DNA from: Pseudocercospora fijiensis CIRAD86
Lineage: Eukaryota; Ascomycota; Dothideomycetes; Mycosphaerellales; Mycosphaerellaceae
Length of the DNA stretch: 64,000 nt
Assembly: GCF_000340215.1 (NCBI RefSeq)
Contig: NW_006921539.1
Location: 2,428,507-2,492,506 of the forward strand
Direction: 5' to 3'
Part shown: piece by piece, positions 36,934 through 47,133 of the stretch
Numbering within the stretch: the stretch's first letter is position 1
Layout: each line of letters starts with the position of its first letter
Made by a program: the position numbers and the translations under genes
The notes under the pieces: generated by a model
What the model was told of the DNA's origin: nothing
The model's database searches: none
The model's input: the letters and a program-made list of their open reading frames with translations, nothing else

Positions 36934-36955
36934 TCTGTACATAGTTCTCCGCCAT
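33197..36955 (-). CDS. SCM3: SCM3-type CENP-A chaperone with GATA-like finger and three Myb/SANT repeats
   Basis: SCM3 (HJURP in animals) carries the centromeric histone CENP-A to centromeres. From the ATG at 36955 the protein has 1,252 aa; the frame runs 71 codons further upstream but into the probable promoter. Residues 30-75 hold the Scm3 core: RFEHIFRKYEHDFTGVGDEI, followed by IVVNNGHLEHMR. An acidic Ser/Asp/Glu stretch follows. Near 353-390 is a zinc finger, CWNC-x17-CVSC with WIQGP and YYQHHGRMKP, GATA-like. Myb/SANT repeats begin at about 484 (RLRWTAEENARMIKLK), 577 (GWSEQHDALLLELIEDEG) and 649 (RFYTPEEDDLISRLVGQG). The last 550 residues are low complexity. No intron. Long SCM3 proteins with added DNA-binding domains are known in filamentous ascomycetes, so the fusion is probably real. 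It is divergent from ATG6, 322 bp apart. Confidence 0.88.
36905..36932 (-). repeat. GCC/GTC triplet run encoding Gly/Asp tract
   Basis: A run of CGTCGTCGTCGCCGCCGCC type codes for poly-Gly followed by Asp in the N-terminus of the SCM3-like protein (residues 9-18). Triplet runs of this kind vary in length among strains. Confidence 0.7.
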
Positions 36956-37277
36956 CGCGATATCGTACACAAGCGCGCCGCTGACACGTTGCTGTTGCCA
37001 TGCACACAGCACAAGATACTGTATCGTATGTCCGCGGCTGACGCGCGCCGGGGAGACGCGACGGAAACATCGGGAAGTGGGAAGCGGGAGCGGGAACGTC
37101 TTGGCATCGGCAAGGCGCGACTTGAACTCCGATGGCAGCTGTTCATAGGTTTTCGACGACACGAACATTCGAGATCAGGATAGCCGGAATTCTCCATGAA
37201 AGATGCGCCGACCCGTATGTCACTCTCCAATGCGCCCTCGCTGAGCGAAACCGAATCGCCACACGGTGTGCAGCAAT
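36956..37277. promoter_or_regulatory. Shared divergent promoter region SCM3-like / ATG6
   Basis: 322 bp separate the two ATGs. No clear TATA box. The region must serve both start sites and part of it is open in the SCM3-like frame, so the 5' start of that gene could be further out. Confidence 0.5.
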
Positions 37278-38729
37278 ATGGCGACTCTCCAGTGCCAGAA
37301 GTGCAAGACTCCTCTCAAAATCGACGCATCGCTGCAGCACCTCAACCCGGCTTCGTTCAAGATTCTGGCCGATGCAGCGCCTGTGCTGGAGCCAAAAGCG
37401 CCCGAAGCGCCGCGATCAGCAGCAGCCAAAGAACGCAGGCAGATCTACGATGATGTCTCGAAGCAGGCTGGACCGCCTGTGCACAAGCGGAGCGTGTCTG
37501 CCAGTCAACGCCCTGGTCTGCATCCAGACATGTCCTACATCATGCTTTCCGAGCCGCAGCTGGCGTCGGGAGAAGAGCATGTCACCGCGCCACCAAAGAA
37601 GAAGCCCTCGAAGAAGCCGGACACAGCTGCTGTCGCAGATGGCCAAACGACGCTTTCCCAGGAAATGGAGACGACCATGCGCGTGTTCGAGATCTTGTCG
37701 GCTCGATCCGACATCGACCACCCAGTGTGCTCCGAGTGTACAGAGCTTCTTCTCGAAGGCCTCCAGAAACGCCAGGCCAGCGTCAGCCGTGAACGTGATG
37801 CTTACGTGGACTTTCTGAAAAAAGCCCAGCAAGACATGCCCACCGAGGAAGAGAAGGCAAAGACGAAACGTGACCTGGAAGATGCTCAGAGACGGGAGAA
37901 ACAGGCGTTGGAAGAGCTCGAGGCTCTGGAAGCTGAAAAGGCACGGATGGAGGATGAGCTTGCGGCTCTTGACGCTGAGGCAGAGGCTTTGGATGAGGAG
38001 GAAGAGCAGTTTTGGCGTGACAGGAATGCCTTTGCCGCCGAACTTGCTTCCTTCCAGGAGGAACGTGATAGTCTTCAGGTTCAGCTCGCACATGATAGTA
38101 AAGTGCTTGAAGCTTTGCAGCGCACAAATGTCTACAACGATACCTTCTGCATAGGCCATGACGGCACTTTTGGAACCATAAATGGCCTTCGTCTGGGCAG
38201 GACCCCGGACCAATCTGTAGACTGGCCAGAGATCAATGCTGCTTGGGGCCAGACCCTTCTCCTGTTGACGGTGGTGATCGAGAAACTTGGTATCAAGTTG
38301 AAAGGCTTCGAGCTGGTTCCAGTGGGTTCTACTTCAAAAGTTGTCAAGGTCGAGTATGCACAAACAGCCTCGACGCCGGATGGGAAGCCAAAGAAGACCG
38401 TCTACGAACTGTTCAGTAGCGGCGACCTCCCTCTAGCTTTGAACTTCTTGCATCGAAACTTCGACAATGCCATGGTGGCCTTCCTTGAATGTCTTAGGCA
38501 AGTGGGCGAGCATGTCGAGCGTACGACACCGAAGCCCGGCACTCCAGGCCTCAAGATGCCCTACCCGATTGTCAAGGACAAGATTGGCGACGTGAGCATC
38601 AAGCTTGGCAGCTTCGGCCAGGATGAGCAGTGGACAAAGGCCTGCAAGTATACCTTGACATGCTGCAAATTTCTTCTTGCCCATGCCAGTCACATGGCCG
38701 ACTCGGCCGAAACCAGAAACGCTCGATGA
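37278..38729 (+). CDS. ATG6: Atg6/Vps30 (Beclin 1), PI3-kinase complex subunit
   Basis: Atg6/Vps30 is a subunit of both Vps34 phosphatidylinositol 3-kinase complexes, acting in autophagosome formation and vacuolar sorting. The chosen ATG at 37278 gives MATLQCQKCKTPLKIDASL, the usual CxxC start; the frame upstream begins with GTG. The protein has 483 aa. Order: N-terminal CxxC pair, disordered linker, a CSEC pair near residue 155 (DHPVCSECTELLLEGL), a long coiled coil (about 165-275, rich in E, K, A) and the BARA/evolutionarily conserved domain from TNVYNDTFCIGHDGTFGTIN through GLRLGR, WPEINAAWGQ, LALNFLHRNFDNAMVAFLEC and the aromatic end WTKACKYTLTCCKFLLAH. No intron. The length fits fungal Atg6. 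Confidence 0.96.
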   Translation: MATLQCQKCKTPLKIDASLQHLNPASFKILADAAPVLEPKAPEAPRSAAAKERRQIYDDVSKQAGPPVHKRSVSASQRPGLHPDMSYIMLSEPQLASGEEHVTAPPKKKPSKKPDTAAVADGQTTLSQEMETTMRVFEILSARSDIDHPVCSECTELLLEGLQKRQASVSRERDAYVDFLKKAQQDMPTEEEKAKTKRDLEDAQRREKQALEELEALEAEKARMEDELAALDAEAEALDEEEEQFWRDRNAFAAELASFQEERDSLQVQLAHDSKVLEALQRTNVYNDTFCIGHDGTFGTINGLRLGRTPDQSVDWPEINAAWGQTLLLLTVVIEKLGIKLKGFELVPVGSTSKVVKVEYAQTASTPDGKPKKTVYELFSSGDLPLALNFLHRNFDNAMVAFLECLRQVGEHVERTTPKPGTPGLKMPYPIVKDKIGDVSIKLGSFGQDEQWTKACKYTLTCCKFLLAHASHMADSAETRNAR

Positions 38730-38757
38730 AGCAGGTCACAACGCAGCTTTACTTGCA

Positions 38758-39796
38758 CTACTGACTTGGCTGCTGTAAATGAAGACCACGTTGATGTAGC
38801 AACTTCAGAGTCTCTTCGGCCTCCTGGTCAAACGGCTCAGGACCGCTGCGCAGGAATACTCCGCTCTTCGGCTCAATCTCCAGTGTCTCACCGCTGATGT
38901 TCTCATCGAGACACTGCTCAAAGGCTTGAGTCACCGATTCCATCGAGACAATCAAACCTTTCGCTTCCATCTGCGAGTAGAACGCGTCTGTTGAAATGTT
39001 GGTACGGACGACATCTGGACAGATTGCGTTCAGCGTAATAGCTTCGGTCAGCAAGTGCTTGCCGTAGCTGCGAACAAACCCGACGACGCCGCTGAGAAGA
39101 TGTCAATGACTCGTTCCTGAAGCCATGAGCCAGGTTGCTTACTGCTTGGCAGCTGTGTATATCGGCAGCGTGGGCACACAATAGAAACCACAAACGGACG
39201 CGACGACAGTGACTACAACGGCCGAGGTCAGCGGACTGCGCGGCATCATGCAACAGCGATGGACACATACTTTTTCCGCGAATCTCCCTCTCGTCCGGCT
39301 CCTGACGTCTCATCTGCTGGATCGCCAAGGCAGCCGTGTAAAGGACACCATTCAAGTCAATGTCGAGAGTGGTCAGGTCAGGTTTCACGAAATCGGTCGA
39401 ATTTGGATCATTCGCTAGCCACCTCTTCTCTCCAATACCAGCGATCGCAAACACATAATCGATTCTGCCGAATTCCTCAAGTGTCTTCTGGAAAGCCGCA
39501 AGCTGTGATTCCCAGCTCGCAGCATCCAATTCGACCGCCAAGCCGTCCTTGAGTGATGATACGACTTGCTGTGCTCCAGGGAGGTTGACATCTGCGACCG
39601 CAACACGGACACTGCGCGCGAGTTTAGAGCATGCTCGTTGACTTTAAAAACATAGAGCATACCCTCTCTTTGCTAACATCTCGACCACTGCTCGGCCGAT
39701 CCCGCTGGCGCCGCCTACACGCAGCTAGTCAGTCAATGATCGATGAATCCGATCATTATTGCACTCACCAGTCACGTAAGCTGTTTTGACTGCCAT
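38758..39796 (-). CDS. Short-chain dehydrogenase/reductase (SDR), four introns
   Basis: Five exons (39796-39769, 39714-39663, 39611-39271, 39212-39143, 39091-38758) give 274 aa. All introns have GT..AG ends and keep the frame. The splice of exons 1 and 2 builds the NAD(P)-binding motif MAVKTAYVTGGASGIGRAVV. Exon 3 starts VRVAVADVNLPG, whose Asp at the end of beta-2 favours NAD. VFAIAGIGEK matches the NAG-type motif, with the usual NNAG replaced by AIAG. Exons 4-5 give ITVVASVCGFYCVPTLPIYT followed by AAKHGVVGFVRSYG, with catalytic Ser, Tyr and Lys, then LNAICPDVVRTNIS. This resembles the 15-hydroxyprostaglandin dehydrogenase-like group of fungal SDRs. The substrate is unknown. It is convergent with ATG6, stop codons about 28 bp apart. 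Confidence 0.88.
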
Positions 39797-40459
39797 GATA
39801 ACTTAAGTCTCGACGCTCCAAAACAACGGAGCAAGGGCAGCCTGTGAGCTCGAAGACATGCATTGTGATGCTCATCAATCCTTTCGGGATGATGTATCTT
39901 GTGAAGTGAGGGGTCGGGTTTGCGATGGCTGACTTCAGCCGATGCCCTCACCTACGTAGATCAACAGTACCCATGAACGGTCCCTTAGCAAGCTCAGCAA
40001 CACAAAGAATTTGTAGCCTCATACTTTTCAGGCCACCATCGAAATGACGAGGACCTTCGTATGCAACGCAGCCAGTACCGCACTTGGCGCAGAGAGTACA
40101 GATTGGACGGGGTCGTCCTCTTATCCTATCCTTGATGTCATGACTCCGCTCCCACACGAACACATACTCCGACCATCAGACCAAAAATTTTTCTCTTTTG
40201 TATTCTGCGAACGACCCTATCTATATCCACGCTCATTGCTTCACAGACTGGCGGGACACTGACACCGACCGGCGGCAGAATCACAGCTCTGCTGCCGAGA
40301 AGCACAATGTAATGACGGAACGCGTGTGACAGTGAGCCCCGACATGAGTTGCAGTAAATTCATTCATTTCACGCTGGTATCGAAGTCTCAAACCAGAAAG
40401 TACTCGCTCCAGTTCAGAATTTCCATAACCTCATCAAATCACGACAACTTCCTCACCAC
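39797..40459. other. Intergenic, nothing recognised
   Basis: About 660 bp between the SDR start and the 3' end of the next minus-strand gene. Only short frames without family motifs. Confidence 0.6.
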
Positions 40460-41133
40460 CTACTCCTTATTCTTATTTCCAATCGGCAACTTATCCTTAA
40501 TCTTATCCACCAAGCTCTGTTTGCCCTCACCATCTCCGGAACCAGCACCTCGAGCATTCTTCGCAGTGTTCCTCGCAGTCTCGTCTAAAGGATCAAAATC
40601 AGCAAAAATATTCAAGCCTTGCTTCACTGCTTCTCGCTTACCATCTGGCTGTCCATCTTCTTGTGGCTTTGGGTTCTCTGGTACTATCTTGCTCTCGCCC
40701 CAGTGTTCTTGGCCTAGTCTCTGGCCTCCAGCGGTAGGTATGGCGCTTTCGTTTTCCATCTTCTTGCCTCCTTCTTTCTTAAATCCTTTTTGGCCGCTTT
40801 CCTCACGTTCGAGGTGGCCTTCGCTGCCTGCGAGTGAAGAGAGAAATGTCAGCAATTCTGTTCGGTCGAAATGGAAATGCAGTCACCGAGCAACAACAGC
40901 TCATGGTCTAAGACTAGAGCCGTCACTGCTCATCCGCGTCTTCACTTACCAAGATTCTTGTTGGCTTCACTGTCCATGGTATCACCAGGACCAGACTGGT
41001 CATCAGTTGCAGTCCTGCTCACGCCGCTGTCGAAAGTATCGCCAGGCCCAGATTGACCATCAGTAGCCTTTTGGCTCACTCCACTATCAAAAGTATCTCC
41101 AGCGCGGCCTTCGCTGCTGTCAGTACTCTCCAT
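40460..41133 (-). CDS. Small hydrophilic, probably disordered protein
   Basis: Exons 41133-40950 and 40827-40460 (intron about 122 nt with GTAAGT and CAG ends) give 183 aa. I do not recognise a family with a known role. The N-terminus carries two to three copies of a SGPGDTFDSGVS-type unit. The centre is rich in Gly, Lys, Glu and Gln (LEREESGQKGFKKEGGKK), and the end has GLNIFADFDPLDETARNTAK and QSLVDKIKDKLPIGNKNKE, which could form an amphipathic helix. No membrane span, no cysteine. The composition resembles stress-related, late-embryogenesis-like or conidiation proteins, but that is only a likeness. The ATG at 41133 is preferred over a TTG further out. A long antisense frame overlaps it (plus strand 40326-41066) and is treated as a shadow. 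Confidence 0.65.
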
Positions 41134-43041
41134 CTTGCTTGTCGTCAAGGGTACTGCATACGCGACAGTGTCAGCCTAAGTGTTCTCTCCTGTGTTCGAA
41201 CTCAACAACTCGGCAGTGAAAGTTTTGTCTCTGTTCCCAGAAGCGGTCACAGCAGCTGCGGCTACTACGGCAGAAGCTGTTGTAGAGTTGCAGATTCCTC
41301 CACATTCCTCGCTTGTTGCAGATCCGTGTCCTCCACCCTCTACTCTTCCGGCTGGCTCCGCAGTCCGAGGAAGCCCTTGAAAGTATATCGACTAGGCCGC
41401 TGCTCTTTTCTTCGCTCGGTAACAGGACTGCCTATAGGCGCCGTGCTGTTGAGGGTTTATGGGCTCGGGAGCCATACCTTTACCTGTTCCATCGTCTGCG
41501 ATGTGGTCCTTGATGTAGTCAGTTCCCTCCTTGTGGATTTGCTCTTGCTCGGCGTCAGAGCCAGGTTCTGTGGAGGAATGTAAGTGATATCTTGGGGAGC
41601 TCCCAGAAGCATGCCGACCTACGATTTGGGTTCAAATCCGACATATTGTGTAATTCTCTCGCTTCTTCTTTGGGTATCCAGAGTAATTAGAAGTTCAAAG
41701 CACTTAAAACAAGAACTGGTCTTTATGAAGTAATGCAGCCAGGAGTGTCCCACTGCCTAAGGACTCACGCGTACCCGAAGCTTCCAGGGCGAAGAACAGG
41801 ATAGTTAGACGAGAGGTGTTGGAACGACGTGCCCATGAGATTCGTCCACTCCTACGTCAATGGGCGACCCAGGTACCGCCACCTCCGAGGGAAGCGCAAG
41901 GTTTCAGCCCAGGAGCTCGTTGTTACCGTGCTCTCACCGGGAGAAGCGGAACGGACGAGGAGTTGGACGACTTCGGGCTGAAGCTGTCGCTCGCTCGCTT
42001 GCGATGAAATGGAATGGTCACACGCGTCTGTGGTCGATAGTGGGGAAGATGTGATGTCAGGCGTGCAGCACCAAACATGCCACATGCCACGACAGCTCTC
42101 AAGCCTTGGACGTCAAAAGCATGTTATCTTGGTCAAGACATTCCCCGCCATGTACATTGGTCTTTGCGAAGAAGCTGGCCAGCTGACAGTTCTGCTAAGC
42201 ATTTTAGCAGCCCAAGTATTCCAAAACGCTTCCTTTCCCCCTCATCTGACTGGCCCTCTTCTTCTGCCGCAAATGTCTATCTTTTGCCCTCTGACAGCGA
42301 CATGTTCGTGTTGGGCCTCATCAATCAGCTGTACTTTTGCGTTTTCGTGTGGGCGTCTGACTTCGGGCACTAGGTTGGCGGCAGGATGGACCGAGAGCTC
42401 GAAAGAGTGCGGTGTATGTATGCGCTTGCAAGTGGCTTCCTGTACGAAAAGGACTCGGGGCCGCCGTCTGAGCATGTGCAAGACGAGACGACGAGATGAC
42501 AGATAGACGACCGATCGGAGCTGGACGCGTTGAGAGGAAGAATGCCTCAGGCGTGAGGCGCGGCAGCCGCCGTGCAAAATTAGATAGATGCCCTGTTCTT
42601 GACCGCGGGCCAGGGTGTCTATGTATGTAGCCTCGCAGGCGTTTGCGTGAGGCTGAGTCTTGGATGGCGATGGCTATCAGCCTGCTTCACTGCTTGACTT
42701 GCTGTACCCACACCCGACCAGCACCTTGATCTACATGAAATACGCTGCAGCCTAGCCGCGCTCCACCCACGCTCGATATCAATCACGTCGCCATATGCGC
42801 CTACCTGCTTTTCGCCCCAAATTCAGAAGTCCATCCTGACCAGGACTCCGCACGCCTGCGAGCACCTCCGTTCCAACGTGAAACTCTTTCCCGCTAATCA
42901 AAGAAGCTGTCGGCCGGCACAATATACATTATATCGTGGGTCGCATCGGATCACTAGATCGCCTTTCTCGCCATCGCTCCAGTGCTCCCCACCAATGATT
43001 ATGCAGATTATACAAAAAGTGGGAATATTGTACTCGCTAAA
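41134..43041. other. 1.9-kb gene-poor stretch
   Basis: Several frames of 60-170 codons exist on both strands, but none shows family motifs, a consistent codon pattern or splice-linked extension. A GGTTCAAATCC box near 41627-41640 looks like a tRNA T-loop, but no tRNA fold could be built around it. It may hold a long 5' region of the small protein gene, a non-coding RNA or a lineage-specific gene. Confidence 0.5.
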
Positions 43042-45611
43042 TCAATCGAAAGGTTGTCGTTCTTGGTATTGTCGTGTTGGCATGGGTTCAAAGCTTGGCT
43101 TTTCCTTCTTGCCCCATATACTGCGTGACCGGCTGCGACCCTGCTTTTCGTCTTTGGACTTGGAAGACTTCTCGTCTTTGGATTTTGACGGCTTCTCCTC
43201 TCTGGACTTCGTATCGCCCGAGATGCCAGAGTCTTTGGATATGGCAGTGTCTGGCCGCTTCCGGTCCTTCTCGAGCGTCTCGCTGCAATCGTTGTCCATG
43301 TATTTGGACTTGTAAATCCTGCAGACATAATTAATTAGTCAATCGATCTTGCGTCCACAGGCATCGTTTCTGCTTACCAGCTGTTCCCGGCCATGCTGAC
43401 ACCATGTTCTGCAGCCTTTCTGTACAAGCTCGCTCCTTTCTTGGGGTCCTTCTTCACACCCAGACCCTTGGTGTAGCAGAACGCAGCCTCGGCGAGAGCA
43501 TCAGCGTCGCCCCAAGCTCCAGCAACTTCGTAACACCGCACAGCCAACGCTTTATCCTTCGAACAACCCCAGCCGTGCATGGAACTGTTGCCAAGCTCAT
43601 AGATGGCAAGCGCATATTGCGCCTTCTTCTTCTTGCGTTCGGTTGGGTCGAGCTTCTTGTTTCCTCCATTGAGCCGCTCTTCAGCAGTCGCCACATCCAA
43701 TGCTGAGGTTTCCATAGCTTTCTTGAGCCATTTCACACCTTCCTCTTGGTTTGGACGCATGCCCCAGCCATGTCTGCAAGCGAGTGCATACAGTAGCATG
43801 CCAGTCGGTAGACCGGCCAATGCTGCGAGTCGTAGATGGTATGTCGACTTGTTCGTCTCTCCTTTGTCATGTGCCGCAATGCCGATATCAAGATGTTCGT
43901 CCGGAGTCAGATCGGCAGAGGGCGACTTCTTGTGCAGTGGCACGGCCTTTAACGTGCGATCTGTGCTATCAGTCTTCACTGAAGGCGACGATCTGTGCAT
44001 CGAAGAGATTTGGTGCGCTGGCTTGACAAAGCCGCGAGGATCTGCTGAATGGCTTCTGGCCTCACTCGGAGTGGAAGCGAGTGTCCTGCCACCTCGAGCA
44101 ATCTCTGATTGTGCTGGCGATCCGCGTGGAACAGACTCAAAAATGGGGCTATCGGACTGGTTGCGTTCATGTCCAGGCAGAGTGCCATGCTGCTTGTCCC
44201 ACTCGGACTGGGTTTGAATCCATGAATCTCTGAAGGCCGTCGAGCCCCGGTCCACAGGCCTACCACGAGGGAGCGCATACTTTGCGTAGATGTAAGATGA
44301 TGATGAGTTCGCATCAGGTGTCGCTCCATCTGACGGAAAGTATTCTTGCCTTGAAGTCAGCCCGGGTGTTTCGATGTGCATATGGCTCATCGGCGTCGCC
44401 AGAACATCATCACCAGATCCTTCACGCGACACTGCTGGTCTGAATGACGCCTCTGTGCTGCTACTTGCTCCAGAAGGCGCGCGGCGCGGGAGATCGGACG
44501 TCTGGCGATCAAGCGAAGGTCGATTGTCAAACGACGTTCTGCTATCGAATGATGGCCTGCTACCAGAGCTGCTCATAGGTCGAGAGAAATTTGAAAAGTT
44601 TGAGACACCAGGCGCGGGTCGTTGCAGCTGCTGCGAGCCGTTCATGGAGTACTCAGACGTCATGGAAGGCGACCTGTGTATCGGATGCATCCAAGGTGAG
44701 AATGGAGACTGCGGTCTTGACGTGTTGCTGCTACCAGAGAACTTCCGTGACGAAACTCCCGCCAGGTGCGATCCTCCAGCTGCAGGGCCATCTTCAGCAT
44801 CACTATCCGGCGGCACTGAGCGTATGCTTTGAAAGCTTCTCGGTGATCGTGGGATTCTAGGGGACTGGGGTGGCGCCAAGCCCCTCTCTCTTTCGGATGC
44901 CAAAGACTGCTGCGAACGGTGAGACCTTTGCGAATCATTCGTCCTAGTCCGGGGATGAGAAGATACTGTGTCGATGCTGTTGGTTAGGCTTGGTGGTGCA
45001 TGTGGAGATGGTGCCTGGACGTTGAGTTTCGGGTCAACTGGATCTGGAGACGTCGCCCGCGGTATGCCAAAGTACTCCGGAGCTTCACTCGCAGAAGGGG
45101 TGTGCGGGTTCTGGTCTTCTTGCGCATCATAAAATGGTGTTGGCACGCCAGGTATGTCTCTGCTGTCCCTCGTGGCCACAGATGTCCGATCAAACATGGG
45201 ATAATGGCTGACCGGTCTGTCCTTCTCTGGAAGCTGCGTTGCCGCCTTCCCCCAGTGCTCGACAGGACTGAAATCTCTGTCCTCTTGCCCTTCCGCCACA
45301 GCACTCATCTTGCTTTCGTTACTCATACTTCGAAAATAGTCTGGTCGACTCCGCACCTCGCTCGCGACCATGGTCGGCGGCAACCTACTGATCCTCCTCC
45401 CATTCTGCTCCTTGCGCTTGAATTCTTCATGTAGCGGTCGCAATTGGAAAGCCAGCGCGTCGAGCGGCGACAAGGCTGGCGGTACTTCGCCCGCGCGCGG
45501 CGACGGAAGATCTCTCCATGCTCTCACCTGAGGCGGTTGGAAGTCCTCATAGCCTGATGCCGCATCCGCCTCATCGGGTTTGAGGCTCAAGTGGGTGGGC
45601 CGCGGACCCAT
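43042..45611 (-). CDS. Sel1-repeat protein (Skt5/Nif1-like)
   Basis: Exons 45611-43378 and 43318-43042 (59-nt intron) give 836 aa. The first two thirds are disordered and rich in Ser, Pro and Arg (many RPSFDSRTS-like repeats), with many possible phosphorylation sites. Sel1 repeats lie at about residues 560-745: LTPDEHLDIGIAAHDKGETN, LALACRHGWGM-like, AIYELGNSSMHGWGCSKDKA, AEAAFCYTKGLGVKKDPKKG and ASLYRKAAEHGVSMAGNSW. Exon 2 adds a charged tail with a repeated KSKDEK unit and GRSRSRSIWGKK. Sel1 repeats bind other proteins; relatives include yeast Skt5/Chs4, which activates chitin synthase, and fission yeast Nif1. No C-terminal CaaX box is seen, unlike Chs4, so a Nif1-like or Skt5-related scaffold role is the safer statement. 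Confidence 0.85.
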
Positions 45612-47133
45612 TTTGTTGGCGTCGTAAACAGAGTCTGTGAAGGCTCATGCGGCGGTTGCTTGTTGCTCGTATGTTGTTGGTATGGTGCCGCCAGGCTGCA
45701 TCAGTGATGGAGGTGTTGTTCGGCGCGGGCCTCCGGACTGCCTTGCCGTCTGACGTGGTCGTGCTGGCCTGTAGTCAATAATGTGGTAGGGGTCGATCGT
45801 AGATAGCCGCGACGGCGAGCAGGGCTGTGTCTATGTTGCACGGTGGCGGCGAGGCAGAGTATTGTGATGCCACACGGCGAATATTATGAAGTCGAGATGT
45901 AAAGAACGGACGGCGGCGTCGAAGATGGACAGCACTGCCACTGGCAAAGGGAAGAGTAGACGACAGCAGGATCTGAGGCAAAGTCACTCACGCAAGCAGA
46001 ACGCGACGTGCTGCATCAGATTCAGTGCAGCTCTCTCACAGTCTTTGCCTCTGCTCGGCACTTCACGGCGATTGTCCAATCACAGGCGCCAGACGCACGC
46101 CCGCGCTTCTTGTGCATGTGCCCCTGAGACTAGCGTGCGCACTAGAAGGGTGGAAGTTCTCTGCTTGAGCGCGTCTGCTGCTGCACTGTACAGCTGTGGC
46201 TACGGCGACGGCGTTTGCTTGGGATTTCAGCGCAGCAGGCCATCAACCACGGAGGGCGAGCACAATTTGTGCGAGATTGCCACCCGCCGTCTCGCTGGGA
46301 GACCTTGAGTAAGGTTGGGGGGATGCTCTAGCCGCGCGCCAAGATCGAGGGCGTCCCCGTTGCCACTTTATATGAAGGAACCCTTCTCCCTCTCCTGCTC
46401 GTGGACAAGCATACCTCGACTACACCTGCCATCGATGGTCATGTCTGTCAGAGATCCAGATTTCGGGAAAGGGCAATCGGAGAACGACATCTCGCTACTG
46501 CACACCATCTTCTACTCGTCGTATTCAGAGTTCATCGTTTGGCACGACCGGTCTTGCGTGATCGCGAGCCCCACAAACAGCCTGTTGCCAAGCCCATGGA
46601 TGGATGGATCTAGTGGGAACATTATTACAACGCACTGAATCTCAAAGACCGCTGCATTTTCACCTGCCACTGCATGCTTGCTCGGCACTGGCATCCAAAG
46701 CATCACGATCATGCCATGCACTTCAATGCCAAGCCTCCAGTCGACCTCTAACCCGCAAGTCCATCCATCTGCTTGAAGCCACTCAGGAAGACCGTTCATG
46801 AGACCCGATGTGTGCCGACAAATCGAAGCGAAATGCTCAACCTCGTTCCGATTAATTTTCTCTTCTCCACTTTCAATCGCTTCAGATTCTTGGTCAGGCG
46901 TGCCGCGACAAATTCATACGGTTGTCAGATCCATGTCTCGAGCATGCAGTCCAGAGGTCGGTTCGGCGAGGAACATAACGGCCTCATACCACGGAATCTG
47001 CAATCTCGCAACCAGGGCAAAGGTTGCATGTGCGAAGTTGACACAAGCGACATGTGAAAAATCAATGCTACCAGAGAAGCAAGATAATCCCGAGCAATAG
47101 ATCAATCTCAGGTTGAGGATCTGCTTGATGCTA
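45612..47133. other. 1.5-kb gene-poor stretch
   Basis: It should include the promoter and 5' untranslated part of the Sel1 gene and the terminator of AKR1. Frames up to 140 codons are present without motifs. No RNA gene or repeat seen. Confidence 0.5.

Noticed and set aside
36522..37183. Plus-strand frames over the SCM3-like N-terminus
   Set aside because: Antisense shadows of acidic and poly-Gly coding sequence.
40326..41066. 246-codon plus-strand frame
   Set aside because: Runs antisense to the small disordered protein gene across its intron; no motif, and the minus-strand model splices cleanly.
41590..41660. tRNA gene suggested by GGTTCAAATCC
   Set aside because: The T-stem has mismatches and no acceptor, D or anticodon stems can be built around it on either strand.
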